A stretch of DNA of 64,000 bases. Source: CADCTQ01 sp963844325. GTDB taxonomy: Bacteria > Bacteroidota > Bacteroidia > Cytophagales > 172606-1. Shown here one piece after another: positions 1 to 10,263 of the stretch. How positions within the stretch are numbered: the stretch's first letter is position 1; every line of letters starts with the position of its first letter. The notes under the pieces were generated by a model. The model did not search any database, was not told the origin of the DNA, and worked only from the letters and a program-made list of their open reading frames with translations. Location of the stretch: positions 6,014,001-6,078,000 of the forward strand of contig CAWJNV010000002.1 of the NCBI GenBank assembly GCA_963844325.1, written 5' to 3'. Made by a program: the position numbers and the translations under genes.

Positions 1-1940
1 CCCTGCTGATCGGCAAGGCCAAAACCCCTTTCCGGGTGACGGGGATCATCGAAGAAGCACCCGCCGGCAGCCACTTCCGGTACGACCTGCTCACCTCGAT
101 TGGTTCGTACGAAAACGTGCGGTACTTCGGGTGGAGCTGGATCTGGACGCAACTGGCTACCTACGTACGTTTGCGGCCCGGTACGGTCCCCGGCAAACTT
201 ACCCCGGCGCTGGACCGGATCGTGGAGAGGTACGCCCCGGCCGCCTTCGAACGCGTAGGCTTCCCCTACCGGCAGTTCAAAGCCAGCCACAACTACTGGC
301 GGCTTTACCTGCAACCCTTGCACCGGGTCTGGCTGCACTCCGGCGAGGCGGGCAACCTGCTCGGGCCGGTCGGCGACATCCTGTTCGTGCGGGCCTTTGC
401 GTTCATCGGCGTGCTCATCCTGCTGCTGGCCTGCATCAACTTCATCAACCTGAGCACGGCCGGGGCCATGAGCCGGGCCCGGGAGGTGGGCGTGCGCAAG
501 GCCATCGGCACGAGCCGGCTCCAACTCATCCACCAGTTCCTGACCGAATCGTATTTGCTGGCCCTGCTGGCCGTCGGCGTGGGACTTACGCTCACGCAGG
601 CATTTGCCAACCTGGCGCCGGCCCTGGGCATCCATAATTTTACGCCGGCTTTCCCGGACGCGGGGCTCATCCTGGGCGCCCTGGTCATTTTGCCGGTCCT
701 GTTGAGCCTGCTGGCCGGGCTGTACCCGGCGTTGTACCTGAGCCGGGCCCGGGCCGTGCAGGCATTGAAGGGCAGCCAGCCCTTCGGAGGGTCGGGTGCC
801 GGATTCCGCAACGTGCTGGTGGTCTTCCAGTTCTGCATGGCCGTGGGGATGATCCTGGTAACGATGGTAGCCATGAAGCAGGTGCGGTTCCTGCGCGAAC
901 GGGACCCGGGGTTTGCCCGCGAACGGCTGGTGGTGGTGGGCGATGCGGAACAGTTGGGCCCGAACGCCCCGTACTTCGGGGCGCAGTTGCAGGGGCTGCC
1001 GGGCGTGGTCAGCGCCAGTTACAGCTCCAGCACTTTTCCCAACTATAAGGAGTTCAGAGACACCTACCAGCCCCGCCAAAGCCCGGTAAAAGAGGCGGAG
1101 CTTACCTCGTTCGTGGCCGACGCGGCGTTCGTAAACACGCTGGGGTTGCAGCTCAAGGCCGGCCGCGGTTTCCGCAAAGACAACGCGGCCGACCGGTACG
1201 GCGTGATTCTCAGCGAACTGGCCGTGCAGAAGCTGGGCTGGACCGACCCCGTGGGCAAGGAGCTGCACTACCCCGGTTTCCCGGCCCGGGGCGGGCAGAC
1301 CTTCCGGGTGATCGGCGTGGTCAACAATTTTCATTTCCTGCCCCTCCAGTTTTCGATGCGGCCGTTTGCCATTTTCCTGCCCGAGTCGGGCCACCCCGTC
1401 GATGTATATTCGTACTGGCTGGTGCGGGTGCAGGGCAACGTACCGCGGGCCCTGGCGGCGGCAAAAGAGGTTTGGGACCGGACGGCGGGGGGCTGGCCTT
1501 TCGGGTACTCGTTCGTGGACGAAGCCTTCGGGGCTTCCTACCGGTCTTTCGAAGCCATGCAGGCCTTCTTCGTCCTGTTTACCGTGCTGGCCATTGCCAT
1601 TTCGTGCATGGGGCTCCTGGGCCTGGCGGTTTTTGCGACGCACAGGCGCACCAAGGAAATTGGCATCCGCAAAGTGATGGGCGCTTCCGCGTGGCACATT
1701 GTCTTCCTGCTCAACGGGCGTTTCGTGTTGCTGCTGGCCGTGGCTTTTGTCGCCGGGGCGCCGCTGGGGAGCCTGCTGGTCGGGCAGTGGCTGCAAAATT
1801 TTGCCTACCGCACCGCCGTGGGCGCATCCGACGTGAGCCTGTCGGCGCTGATTGCCCTGTGCACGGCCCTGGCGACCGTCAGCTACGTATCCCTGAAAGC
1901 GGCCCGGATGAACCCGGTGAACTCGCTTCGTTCGGAATAG
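1..1940 (+). CDS. FtsX/MacB-like ABC transporter permease, 5' truncated by window edge
   Basis: This is the C-terminal ~645 residues of an inner-membrane permease of the MacB/FtsX type, which in Bacteroidota act with an ATPase in export or cell-envelope stress functions. The reading frame is already open at base 3 and runs in frame into the GTG at 36, so the true start lies left of the window. Visible parts are the end of a periplasmic core domain, a first FtsX membrane block with the signature REVGVRKAIGTSRLQL, a second periplasmic domain, and a last membrane block with RRTKEIGIRKVMGAS ending in NPVNSLRSE. It is the first of four tandem paralogues on this strand. The family assignment is firm; the transported substrate cannot be read from sequence. 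Confidence 0.93.
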   Translation, partial: LLIGKAKTPFRVTGIIEEAPAGSHFRYDLLTSIGSYENVRYFGWSWIWTQLATYVRLRPGTVPGKLTPALDRIVERYAPAAFERVGFPYRQFKASHNYWRLYLQPLHRVWLHSGEAGNLLGPVGDILFVRAFAFIGVLILLLACINFINLSTAGAMSRAREVGVRKAIGTSRLQLIHQFLTESYLLALLAVGVGLTLTQAFANLAPALGIHNFTPAFPDAGLILGALVILPVLLSLLAGLYPALYLSRARAVQALKGSQPFGGSGAGFRNVLVVFQFCMAVGMILVTMVAMKQVRFLRERDPGFARERLVVVGDAEQLGPNAPYFGAQLQGLPGVVSASYSSSTFPNYKEFRDTYQPRQSPVKEAELTSFVADAAFVNTLGLQLKAGRGFRKDNAADRYGVILSELAVQKLGWTDPVGKELHYPGFPARGGQTFRVIGVVNNFHFLPLQFSMRPFAIFLPESGHPVDVYSYWLVRVQGNVPRALAAAKEVWDRTAGGWPFGYSFVDEAFGASYRSFEAMQAFFVLFTVLAIAISCMGLLGLAVFATHRRTKEIGIRKVMGASAWHIVFLLNGRFVLLLAVAFVAGAPLGSLLVGQWLQNFAYRTAVGASDVSLSALIALCTALATVSYVSLKAARMNPVNSLRSE

Positions 1941-1972
1941 CGGTCAACCCCTGTTCCACGGTGAAACAAGCG

Positions 1973-1993
1973 GGTGTTCCGAAACGGAACACC
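1973..1993. terminator. Short perfect hairpin after first permease gene
   Basis: Nine bases GGTGTTCCG pair perfectly with CGGAACACC across an AAA loop, 33 bases after the stop codon of the preceding permease. There is no clear T-run after it, so a role as an intrinsic terminator is only inferred. Confidence 0.35.
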
Positions 1994-2127
1994 GACCGAG
2001 CAACCCAATTACTAAATATGTGATAATCAATAGTTTGCCGTTGTGGCACACGGCTTGCCGAAGAGAATACGGGTGCAAAAGACAACGGGGGTGGGTTCCG
2101 GGTCAATGCTGGTAACCGCCCGTTCAC

Positions 2128-2152
2128 AATTGGTCATTGGTCATTCGTAATT
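2128..2152. repeat. TTGGTCATTGGTCA phrase repeat (family B), single arm
   Basis: A short run of the ATTGGTCATTGGTCATT phrase just before the next permease start. The same phrase recurs near 15353, 16150, 41500 and 55879, mostly as inverted pairs. Here only one arm is present. The rest of the 1941-2159 gap shows nothing else supported. Confidence 0.6.
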
Positions 2153-2159
2153 ATCTCCC

Positions 2160-4609
2160 ATGTTTCGCAACTACCTGCTCATCGCCTGGCGCAATCTGAA
2201 GAAGAACCGGGTGTTCTCCTTCGTCAACATCGTGGGCCTCGCCATTGGCATGGCCGCCTGCCTGCTCATTCTGCAATACGTAAGCTTCGAGTTGAGCTTT
2301 GACCGGTTTCACGCCAACGCCGCCGACCTGTACCGCGTCACCAACGACCGGTACCAGAACGGCAAGCTCATCCAGCACGGCACCATCACCTACTCGGCGG
2401 TGGGCAAGGCCCTCAACGACGAATATCCCGAAGTGACCGACCACGCCCGGGTGCACCCGCGCAGTGAGGTCATCATCACCAACGGCAGCGAGAGGTTGTC
2501 GGAACGGTCTGCGCTGACGGTAGACAACTCCTTCCTGCGGATGTTCTCCTTCCCGCTGCTGGCCGGCAACCCCAAAAATGCCCTGCTGGCCCCGCGCACG
2601 GTTGTGATCACCGAAAGCCTGGCCCGCAAGCTGTTTAAGTACACCGGCGATGACCACGCCCGGTGGCTGGGCCGCACGCTGCAATTCTTCAACGACAAGG
2701 AGCCCTACCGGGTCACGGGCATCTGCCGCGACGTGCCCGAAAACTCGCACCTGCAGTTCAACCTCCTCATTTCGTTCCGCACGCTGACCAACGACTGGAA
2801 GGCGGCCGACCACAGCTTTACCGTTTCGAACATGTGGCATTACGTGCAGCTGCGGCCGGGCACCGACTACCGGCAGGTGCAGGTTAAGCTTCCCGTCTTC
2901 AGCCAGCAGTATTTTCAGGGCAACAAGGTGTCGGGCAGCGTGGAGCAGTTTTTCCTCCAGCCGCTCACCCGGGCCCACCTGTATTCAGACTACGAATACG
3001 AGATCGGGCTGACGGGCAACGCCACGGTGGTATGGGGCCTGCTGGTGGTGGCCCTGCTCATCATCGGCATTGCCTGGATCAACTACATCAACCTGTCGAC
3101 GGCCCGGGCCATGGAACGCGCCAAGGAGGTAGGCGTGCGCAAAGTCGCCGGGGCGGGCCGGTCGCAGCTGATTACCCAGTTCCTGACCGAGTCGGTGCTG
3201 CTCAACCTGATTGCCCTGGTGCTGGCCATAAGGGTGGTGCAACTGGCCCAACCCCTGTTCAACAAGATGCTGGACCAGCAACTGTCGCTGGCCTACCTGC
3301 TGGGCCGGGGCGTGGGCGGCTGGGCCTTTACGGCCGGCTTGTCGCTGATGATCGGACTGGGCATTCTGGCTTCCGGGTTCTACCCGGCCTTCGTGCTGTC
3401 GTCGTTCCGGCCGGTGGCCGTGCTGAAGGGCAAGTACAGCACTTCCCGCCGGGGCATTCTGTTCCGTAAAGTGCTGGTGGCCGGGCAGTTCGTGGCTACG
3501 ATAGCCCTCATTACCGGGTCGCTGGTGGTGTACCGGCAGGTGCGCTACATGAGCGAAAAGTCGCTGGGCATTGACATTGACCAGGTGCTGGTCGTGACCG
3601 CCCCCGGCTCACGCCCTGGGATTCTACCTTCATGAAGCGCATGGACAGTTTCAAGGATGAGCTGAAAAGCATTGCCAGCGTGGCAGGCGCCGCTACCTCC
3701 AGCGGGATGACGGGCAGCGACCTGGAGCGGGAATTCAAGGTGCGCCGGGCCGGCACCAGCCCGAACGCCCACGCCACCACGCGGAGCATGGCCACGAGTT
3801 ACGACTACATCGACGTGTACGGCATCAAACTGGTGGCCGGCCGCACCTTTACGCCCATCGACTACCACCACGACTGGAACAAGTTGCGCAACATCATCAT
3901 CAACGAAAAGGCCGTGCACCTGCTGGGCTTCCCGTCGGCCCGCCAGGCCCTGGGCAAGCAGGTACTGATCTACGACCGGGCCTGGGACGTGGTGGGGGTG
4001 GTGGCCGATTACCACCAGAAGTCGCTGCACAACCCCATCGAGCCGCTGATCATGTACCCGGCCTACGGCAATGCGTCCCCCATCTCGGTAAAAGTACAGA
4101 CCCAGCACCTGGCCGGGACGGTGGAGGCCATCCGGCGCAAGTATGAGGCCTTCTTCCCCGGCAACCTCTTCGAATACACCTTCCTCAATGAGCAGTTCGC
4201 CCGGCAGTACAAGGATGACCGCCTGTTCGGCAACGTGTTCGGGCTGTTTTCGGGCTTTGCCATTTTTGTAGCGTGCCTGGGCCTTTTCGGGCTCTCCCTC
4301 TACACCATCACGCAGCGCACCAAGGAGATCGGCGTGCGCAAAGTGCTGGGGGCCAGCGAAACGAGCCTGCTGCTGCTGTTGTCGAAGGATTTCCTGCGGC
4401 TGGTGCTGCTGAGCAACCTGGTGGCCTGGCCGCTGGCCTGGTGGAGCATGGGGTTGTGGCTGCAAGGCTTTACCTTCCGCATTACGCTGTCGCCCTGGCT
4501 GCTGCTCCTGCCGACCCTCATCGTGTTCGTGGTCGCCCTGATCACCGTCGGCCTCCAAACCCTGCGTGCAGCAAGGGCAAACCCGGTCCATTCGCTGAGA
4601 AGCGAATAA
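2160..4609 (+). pseudogene. FtsX/MacB-like permease with internal frameshift
   Basis: The start MFRNYLLIAWRNLKKNRVF is the classic N-terminus of Bacteroidota MacB-like permeases: one TM helix, a periplasmic MacB_PCD domain, an FtsX block (AKEVGVRKVAGAGRSQL), a second periplasmic domain and a last FtsX block (RTKEIGVRKVLGASE) ending NPVHSLRSE. Frame 3 stops at 3633-3635, while the rest of the protein continues in another frame from 3632. The homologous reading switches at about 3603-3617 (TGG GAT TCT ACC TTC ATG), as expected from loss of one base; restoring it gives about 816 aa, the normal family length. The stop and the downstream ATG overlap as ATGA, so two separate polypeptides are formally possible. 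A decayed gene or a sequence error are both plausible. Confidence 0.85.
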
Positions 4610-4735
4610 AGGGAGACGGGAGACCGGAGAAAAGGAGACCGGAGACCGGAGATCGGGAAGGAGGCTTGGGGGAGGACACCGGTATGGTTGGGTAACAAAA
4701 TGAGAGAAAAGGAAAAAGGGAACGGGAAACCGGAA
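4610..4735. repeat. GGAGACCGGAGAC phrase element (family A)
   Basis: Immediately after the permease stop lies a purine-rich run of repeated GAGACCGGAG phrases, then a segment GATCGGGAAGGAGGCTTGG and a tract of AGAAAAGGAAAAAGGGAAC. The same ordered modules appear on the opposite strand at 10129-10262 and, in part, at 7331-7435 and 11700-11820, so this is a composite dispersed element and not simple low complexity. Confidence 0.75.
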
Positions 4736-4855
4736 GTACGAACGGATTGGCTGGTTCGTAGCGCATCATTTGTCAATAGTACATTAAACCACGATCCGCC
4801 GGCAAACAGTTGGAAAAAGTACCGGGGCACCGACGAAGTTCGGTTCCGTTCCTCG

Positions 4856-4887
4856 GGTCTCCCTTCCTCCGGTCTGCGGTCTCCTTT
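4856..4887 (+). repeat. Left arm of 32-bp perfect inverted repeat flanking a permease gene
   Basis: These 32 bases, beginning GGTCTCCCTTCC and ending GGTCTCCTTT, are the exact reverse complement of 7331-7362. The arm ends 9 bases before the ATG at 4897 and therefore overlaps the expected ribosome-binding region of that gene. It belongs to phrase family A. Confidence 0.85.
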
Positions 4888-4896
4888 TCAAAAACG

Positions 4897-7332
4897 ATGT
4901 TTCGCAACTACCTGACTACTACCTTTCGTAACCTGCACCGGCACCGGAGCTACGCGGCGATCAACGTGCTGGGGCTGGCCCTGGGCATTGCGTGCGCCGT
5001 CATCCTCTTCACGGCAGTGCGGTACGAAACCAGTTTCGACCATTTTCACCGCCTGGCCGACCGCACGTACCGCATTGTGCAGCACACGCAGTTTGCGGAG
5101 GGCAAGGAGCACTGGGGCGAAACGGCCTACCCCCTGCCGGCGGCGCTGCGGGCCGACTTCCCGGTCCTCGAACAGGTGACGCAGGCCGCCGGGCCCTACA
5201 GCCGCATCATCAGCGCCGAGAACGGCAACGGGGAACTGGTCCGCTTCCAGGAAGACGGCGTGCTGTTCGTAGACCCCTACTACCCGCGGGTGTTCGACTT
5301 CGGGTGGCTGGCCGGCAACCCCCAGACCGCCCTGGCGGGACCGAGTTCGGTGGTGCTCACCAAAAGCCTGGCCGACAAGTATTTCGGCCCCGCCCTGGCC
5401 AACAACCAGCCGGTGCTGGGCCGCCGCATAAAGCTCAACGACAAGGACGAGTTGCTGGTGACGGGCATCGTGGCCGACCCGCCGCGTAACGTCAACCTGC
5501 CCTTCGGCATGCTGGTGTCGTACGACTTTTACAAACGCAACAACCCTTACCAGGCGGGCAACTGGCACGGCAACTACCAGGGTTCTACCTTCGTGGTGCT
5601 GCCGGAAGGCTACCAGAAGGCCGTTTTTGAAAAGCAACTGGCGGCATTCAAAGCCAAGTACCTGTCGCCTGAGTACAACCCGCGGGTGAAGTACCTGCTG
5701 CAACCGCTGAAAGAAATCCACACCAATCCGTTCTACACCAACCCGGGCAGTTACGTGGTGCCCGGTCAATTGCTGCCCGCGGTGGGGTTGGTAGGCGTAT
5801 TCATTGTGCTCATTGCGGCCGTCAACTTCATCAACCTCGCCACGGCCCAGGCCGCGCGCCGCTCCCGGGAAGTGGGCGTACGCAAGGCACTGGGCTCCAG
5901 CCGGGCGCAGCTTTTCGGGCAGTTCATGGGCGAAACGGCCGTACTTTCGGCGGCGGCGCTGCTGCTGGCCGTTACCCTCACCCAGGTGGCCCTGAGTCAG
6001 ATCAACGCGTTGCTCTCCGTCGTGGCGCTGGACCTGCACCTGGACGCCGGGGTAGTGGTTTTTGCCGCAGCCACGGCCCTGCTGGTTACCGTGCTGGCCG
6101 GTTTTTACCCGGCCCTGGTGCTGTCGGGTTATAACCCCGTGGCCGCCCTCAAAAACCGGATTACGGCCTCTTCGCGGGGCGGTCTTTCCCTGCGCCGCGT
6201 GCTGATCACGGGTCAGTTTGCCCTGGCCCAACTGCTCATCATCGGCACCATCGTGGTGGCTACCCAGATGCAGTATTTCCGGCAGAAGGAAATGGGGTTC
6301 CGCCGGGACGCCGTGGTGACCGTGCCCCTGCCCAATACCGATTCCGCCGGGCGGGAACTGCTGCGCGAAAAGCTTACCCGGATTGCGGGCGTGCAGGGGA
6401 TTAGCTTTGCGTCGGGGGTACCCACGAGCATCAAAGGGCAGCAGTACGGCACCTCCTTCTGGCTGTCGCACGAGCCGGAAAGCGCCAAGCGGGGCGCCGA
6501 AATGAAGGGCGTAGACACCGAATACCTCGCCCTGTTCGACCTGAAGCTGGTGGCTGGCACGTGGTTCGGCCGGGAAGAGGTGCAGCGGAAGGGCTTCAAC
6601 GGCTTCGTAGTGAACGAAAAACTGGTGAAGCAACTGGGCCTGACGCCGCAGTCGGTGCTGGGCAAAATCCTCCTCATCAATGAAGACAAGGCTCCGGTGA
6701 TCGGGGTGGTGCGTGATTTCCACAACAATTCGCTCCGGGAGGAGATCAGCCCGTGCGTGATGATGCACTGGGGCAACTTGTTCGGCTACGCCAACCTCCG
6801 GCTGCAACCGGTGGCGGGAGACGGTACGCACCTGCCGCAGACGCTGGCCGCGGTGGAAAGCGCCTGGCGGGAAGTGTTCCCCGACGGGTTCTACCGCTAC
6901 GACTTCCTCGACGATCAGTTGGCGCAGTTGTACACGCTTGAGAACCTGATTTTCAAGGGCATCCTGGTGTTTGCGGGCCTTGCGATCTTCATCAGCGCCC
7001 TGGGCCTGTACGGGCTGGTGACGTTCATGGCCGTGCAGCGCACCAAAGAAGTGGGCATCCGCAAGGTGCTCGGGGCGTCGGTAGCGGGCATCGTGGCGCT
7101 GTTCTGCCGGGAATTCCTCTGGCTGGTGGGCCTGGCTTTCGCGGTGGCGGCACCCCTGGCGGCCTACCTCATGCAGGCGTGGCTCGAAGGCTTCAGCTAC
7201 CGGGTGGCGCTGCACCCGTTCATGTTTGCCGGAGCACTGCTGGGAGCCCTGGGCATTGCCGCCCTCACCATCGGCTACCAGGCCACGCGGGCCGCCACGG
7301 CAAACCCGGTCGATTCGCTACGCGCTGAATAA
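4897..7332 (+). CDS. FtsX/MacB-like ABC transporter permease
   Basis: A full-length (811 aa) member of the tandem permease array. I chose ATG 4897 (MFRNYLTTTFRNLHRHRSY) over an in-frame ATG at 4810, because the upstream residues are encoded by the family A repeat and the chosen start matches the paralogues. It has an N-terminal TM helix, a periplasmic core domain, a first FtsX block (SREVGVRKALGSSRAQL near residue 330), a four-helix membrane region, a second periplasmic domain, and a last block with RTKEVGIRKVLGASV followed by three TM helices and the terminal NPVDSLRAE. No ATPase partner lies in this window. It is bounded on both sides by the 32-bp inverted repeat. Confidence 0.95.
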   Translation: MFRNYLTTTFRNLHRHRSYAAINVLGLALGIACAVILFTAVRYETSFDHFHRLADRTYRIVQHTQFAEGKEHWGETAYPLPAALRADFPVLEQVTQAAGPYSRIISAENGNGELVRFQEDGVLFVDPYYPRVFDFGWLAGNPQTALAGPSSVVLTKSLADKYFGPALANNQPVLGRRIKLNDKDELLVTGIVADPPRNVNLPFGMLVSYDFYKRNNPYQAGNWHGNYQGSTFVVLPEGYQKAVFEKQLAAFKAKYLSPEYNPRVKYLLQPLKEIHTNPFYTNPGSYVVPGQLLPAVGLVGVFIVLIAAVNFINLATAQAARRSREVGVRKALGSSRAQLFGQFMGETAVLSAAALLLAVTLTQVALSQINALLSVVALDLHLDAGVVVFAAATALLVTVLAGFYPALVLSGYNPVAALKNRITASSRGGLSLRRVLITGQFALAQLLIIGTIVVATQMQYFRQKEMGFRRDAVVTVPLPNTDSAGRELLREKLTRIAGVQGISFASGVPTSIKGQQYGTSFWLSHEPESAKRGAEMKGVDTEYLALFDLKLVAGTWFGREEVQRKGFNGFVVNEKLVKQLGLTPQSVLGKILLINEDKAPVIGVVRDFHNNSLREEISPCVMMHWGNLFGYANLRLQPVAGDGTHLPQTLAAVESAWREVFPDGFYRYDFLDDQLAQLYTLENLIFKGILVFAGLAIFISALGLYGLVTFMAVQRTKEVGIRKVLGASVAGIVALFCREFLWLVGLAFAVAAPLAAYLMQAWLEGFSYRVALHPFMFAGALLGALGIAALTIGYQATRAATANPVDSLRAE

Positions 7333-7362
7333 AGGAGACCGCAGACCGGAGGAAGGGAGACC
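7331..7362 (-). repeat. Right arm of 32-bp perfect inverted repeat
   Basis: Exact reverse complement of 4856-4887, and it overlaps the last two bases of the permease stop codon. Looser family A modules continue to about 7435, and a partial opposite arm lies at 7528-7568 just before the next permease start. Confidence 0.85.
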
Positions 7363-7573
7363 GGAGGAGGGAGCGGGAAGGAGGCGGATGCGGTACGGTG
7401 TCGCGGGGAGAAAGGGGAAGGGAGGCTGTACCAAAGAATGCGAATGGAATGACTTGTCAGTGAATTGTTAAATCATTTTCAACCCATGAACGGTTGGCAG
7501 GGTTACTGGGGCACCGGCAAAGGCCGGGTCCGGCCTCCGGTTTCCCTTCCGATGGTCTCCTTTCTGTAAAGCC

Positions 7574-9997
7574 ATGTTGCGCAATTACATCCTCATCACC
7601 TGGCGGAACCTGTTGAAGCACAAGCAGTTTTCGCTCATCAACGTACTGGGCCTGGCCGTCGGCATGGCGGCCTGCCTGCTCATTTTGCAGTACGTTACGT
7701 TCCAGTTCAGTTTTGACCGGTTCCACGCCAACGCCCCGTACCTGTACCGGGTCGCCATGGACGAAGCCTCACCCCAGCGGCAGATCACGTCGGGGGCTTT
7801 GGCGCCGGTCATCCGGGCCGCCGTGCCCCAGGTGCTGCACACGGCCCGGGTAGAGCAGGGCAGCGCCGTGCTTGCGGCCGGCAAGAACCTGTTTTCCGAA
7901 GACCGCCTCTACTGGGTAGACCCGGCTTTCCTGGTCATGTTCAGCTACCCGTTGGTGCAGGGCAACCCGAAGACGGCCCTGGCGAGGCCCTACACGGTGG
8001 TGCTTTCCGAGTCGGCGGCCCGTAAGTACTTCGGCAACGCCAACCCAATGGGCAAAGTGATGCGCGTGAGCAATGCCGACCACGGCAGCCACCTCTTCGA
8101 AGTCACCGGCGTGGTGCAGGACGTTCCCCAGTATTCACACCTGCAATTCAACGCATTGCTTTCCTATAAAACCCCGCGGGGCGAAGGCTACGAACAAGAG
8201 TGGGGCTGGCGATTCCTGAATACCTACGTGCAGCTCCGCCCCGGCGCCGACCCCCGGGCGGCGGCAGCCACCCTGGCCAGTGCGGTCCTGAACCCGCGCA
8301 AACCCAACTGGCCCGAAAAGTACAAGACTTTCTGGCTGCAACCCCTGGCCGACATTCACACGAGCACCGTCATTGAAGACCCGAGTGGGGCCGACGTAGA
8401 GATGATGTCTTTCCTGCTACTGCTGGCCCTGTTCATCCTGGGCATCGCCTGGATCAACTACATCAACCTGTCGACGGCCCGGGCCACGACCCGGGCCCGG
8501 GAAGTAGGCGTCCGCAAGGCCATCGGGGCGGGACGGGGGCAACTCTTCGGGCAGTTCCTGCTCGAATCGGTGCTGCTCAACGCGGTGGGCATTGCGCTGG
8601 CCTTTACCCTGGTGCAACTGTCACTACCCTTTTTCCGCGAGCTCACCGGGCTGGCCCTTTCGCTGACCCTGTGGAACGAATGGCAGTTCTGGGGGGCGCT
8701 GGGAGGCCTTTTTGTAGTGGGCACCCTGCTGTCGGGGGTGTACCCAGCCCTGGTGCTGTCGGCCTACCAGCCCATCGCGGTGCTCAAGGGCAAAATCATT
8801 CCCAGAGCCAGGGGCATCTCGCTGCGCAAGAGCCTGGTGGTGCTGCAATTTGTGGCTTCAGTCACGCTGCTGGCGGGCACCTTCACGGTCTTCCGGCAAA
8901 TGACTTTTATGCGCAACCAGTCGTTGGGCGTGGACATCAACCAGGTGCTGGTAGTCAAAGGCCCGCAGTTGATCGGTGACTCGGCCACGCTGGCCGGCCA
9001 GTGGAACCGGTTCAAAACCGGGTTGCAGGGCGTTGCCGCCATCCATAGCATTACGGCCTCCAGCGCGTTGCCGTCCAAAGGGTACGGCGCCTACTACAAC
9101 AACGCCACCGTAGAAGGAGTTACCCCGGCCAAAATCCCCAATGCGGAAGGTTCCTTTGGTTATGGTGAAGCCCGGGTGGATGTTCACTTTCTGCAAACCT
9201 TCGGGCTCCGGCTCCTGGCGGGCCGGAACTTCTCGGAAGACTTGGCCAGCGACCTGCGTAGTGTCATCCTCAACGAGGCGGCGGCCAAGCAACTCGGATT
9301 CGCCCATCCGGAGCAGGCCCTCGGGCACGTGCTCAAACGCGGCAACCAGCCGCCCCGGACCATCATCGGGGTGCTCAAAAACTACCACCACGACTACCTC
9401 AAGCAGGACTACGCGCCGGCCATGTACCGCCTCGATCCCACCCGGACGGACTACTTTTCGATCAAAACTGCGGGCGGCCAGGACCCGGCCAACCGCATTC
9501 GGGAAACCCTGGCGGCAATGGAAAAGCAGTGGAAAGCCGTGTACCCCGGCAACCCGTTCGAGTACTTCTTCCTCGACGACGCCTTCAACGAACAATACCA
9601 GGCCGACCAGCAACTGGCCGGCACCATCGGGCTGTTTGCCTTCCTGGCCATTGCCGTAGCCTGCCTGGGACTGTTCGGGCTGGTTTCGTTCGCCACCGCC
9701 CAGCGCACCAAAGAAGTGGGCATCCGCAAGGTACTCGGCGCCCGGACCGTGCAATTGCTGTTCCTGCTTTCGAAAGACTTGCTGGGCCTCATCTTCGTAG
9801 CCAACCTGATTGCCTGGCCGCTCACGTACTGGGGCACCCAGCAATGGCTGGCCGGCTACGCGTTCCGGATTTCCATCACCCCGGTGCTGTTCGTGCTGCC
9901 CACCCTGGCCGTGCTGGGGGTCGCCGTGCTCACCATTGTGCTGCACGTCCGCAAAGCCGCCCGCAGGAACCCGGTGGAATCGCTTCGGTACGAGTAA
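7574..9997 (+). CDS. FtsX/MacB-like ABC transporter permease
   Basis: The fourth tandem paralogue, 807 aa, starting MLRNYILITWRNLLKHKQF. The order of parts is N-terminal TM helix, periplasmic MacB-type core domain, FtsX block with AREVGVRKAIGAGRGQL (about residue 310), further TM helices, second periplasmic domain, and final FtsX block with RTKEVGIRKVLGART ending NPVESLRYE. It resembles the 2160 gene more than the 4897 gene in its first 60 residues (both have IGMAACLLILQYV or VGMAACLLILQYV), which suggests successive duplications. It is convergent with the T9SS cargo gene downstream. Confidence 0.95.
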   Translation: MLRNYILITWRNLLKHKQFSLINVLGLAVGMAACLLILQYVTFQFSFDRFHANAPYLYRVAMDEASPQRQITSGALAPVIRAAVPQVLHTARVEQGSAVLAAGKNLFSEDRLYWVDPAFLVMFSYPLVQGNPKTALARPYTVVLSESAARKYFGNANPMGKVMRVSNADHGSHLFEVTGVVQDVPQYSHLQFNALLSYKTPRGEGYEQEWGWRFLNTYVQLRPGADPRAAAATLASAVLNPRKPNWPEKYKTFWLQPLADIHTSTVIEDPSGADVEMMSFLLLLALFILGIAWINYINLSTARATTRAREVGVRKAIGAGRGQLFGQFLLESVLLNAVGIALAFTLVQLSLPFFRELTGLALSLTLWNEWQFWGALGGLFVVGTLLSGVYPALVLSAYQPIAVLKGKIIPRARGISLRKSLVVLQFVASVTLLAGTFTVFRQMTFMRNQSLGVDINQVLVVKGPQLIGDSATLAGQWNRFKTGLQGVAAIHSITASSALPSKGYGAYYNNATVEGVTPAKIPNAEGSFGYGEARVDVHFLQTFGLRLLAGRNFSEDLASDLRSVILNEAAAKQLGFAHPEQALGHVLKRGNQPPRTIIGVLKNYHHDYLKQDYAPAMYRLDPTRTDYFSIKTAGGQDPANRIRETLAAMEKQWKAVYPGNPFEYFFLDDAFNEQYQADQQLAGTIGLFAFLAIAVACLGLFGLVSFATAQRTKEVGIRKVLGARTVQLLFLLSKDLLGLIFVANLIAWPLTYWGTQQWLAGYAFRISITPVLFVLPTLAVLGVAVLTIVLHVRKAARRNPVESLRYE

Positions 9998-10262
9998 AAG
10001 GACACCGGAGGCCGGAGGAAGGGAGACCGGAGGAGGCGTGCCCGTAGCATGCGGGGCAGGGTTGGCAACGCGAGTCGGAGGCCATAAGAGAAAAGGGAAA
10101 AAGGAAGGCCTGCAACTTGTGCAGATACGGCCTCCCTTTTTCCCTTTTCTTTTTTTATTTTTTCGTCTTCAACCCGTACCGGAGCCCCGCCCAAGCCTCC
10201 TTCCCGATCCTCCTCCGGTCTCCCTTCCTCCCGTCTCCGGCCTCCGGTCTGCGGTCTCCTTT
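9998..10262. repeat. Long inverted repeat filling a convergent gap, with terminator-like core
   Basis: The whole gap between two convergent genes is one large family A palindrome. Outer arms are GGAGACCGGAGG-type phrases on the left and CCTCCGGTCTCC-type phrases on the right. The core arms 10089-10110 and 10129-10150 pair in 21 of 22 positions (left begins AGAAAAGGGAAAAAGG), enclosing TGCAACTTGTGCA, and T-rich sequence follows. The core would fold as a strong bidirectional terminator; that role is inferred. Confidence 0.8.
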
Positions 10263-10263
10263 C

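Noticed and set aside
3603..3635. Programmed frameshift in the permease gene
   Set aside because: There is no slippery heptamer (such as A AAA AAG) or downstream stimulatory structure; the region is GC-rich without a homopolymer of the right kind.
4856..7362. Insertion sequence with 32-bp terminal inverted repeats
   Set aside because: The enclosed gene is an FtsX-type permease and not a transposase, no target duplication was seen, and the arms belong to a wider phrase family. It is noted as an element that could flip the gene and not as an IS.
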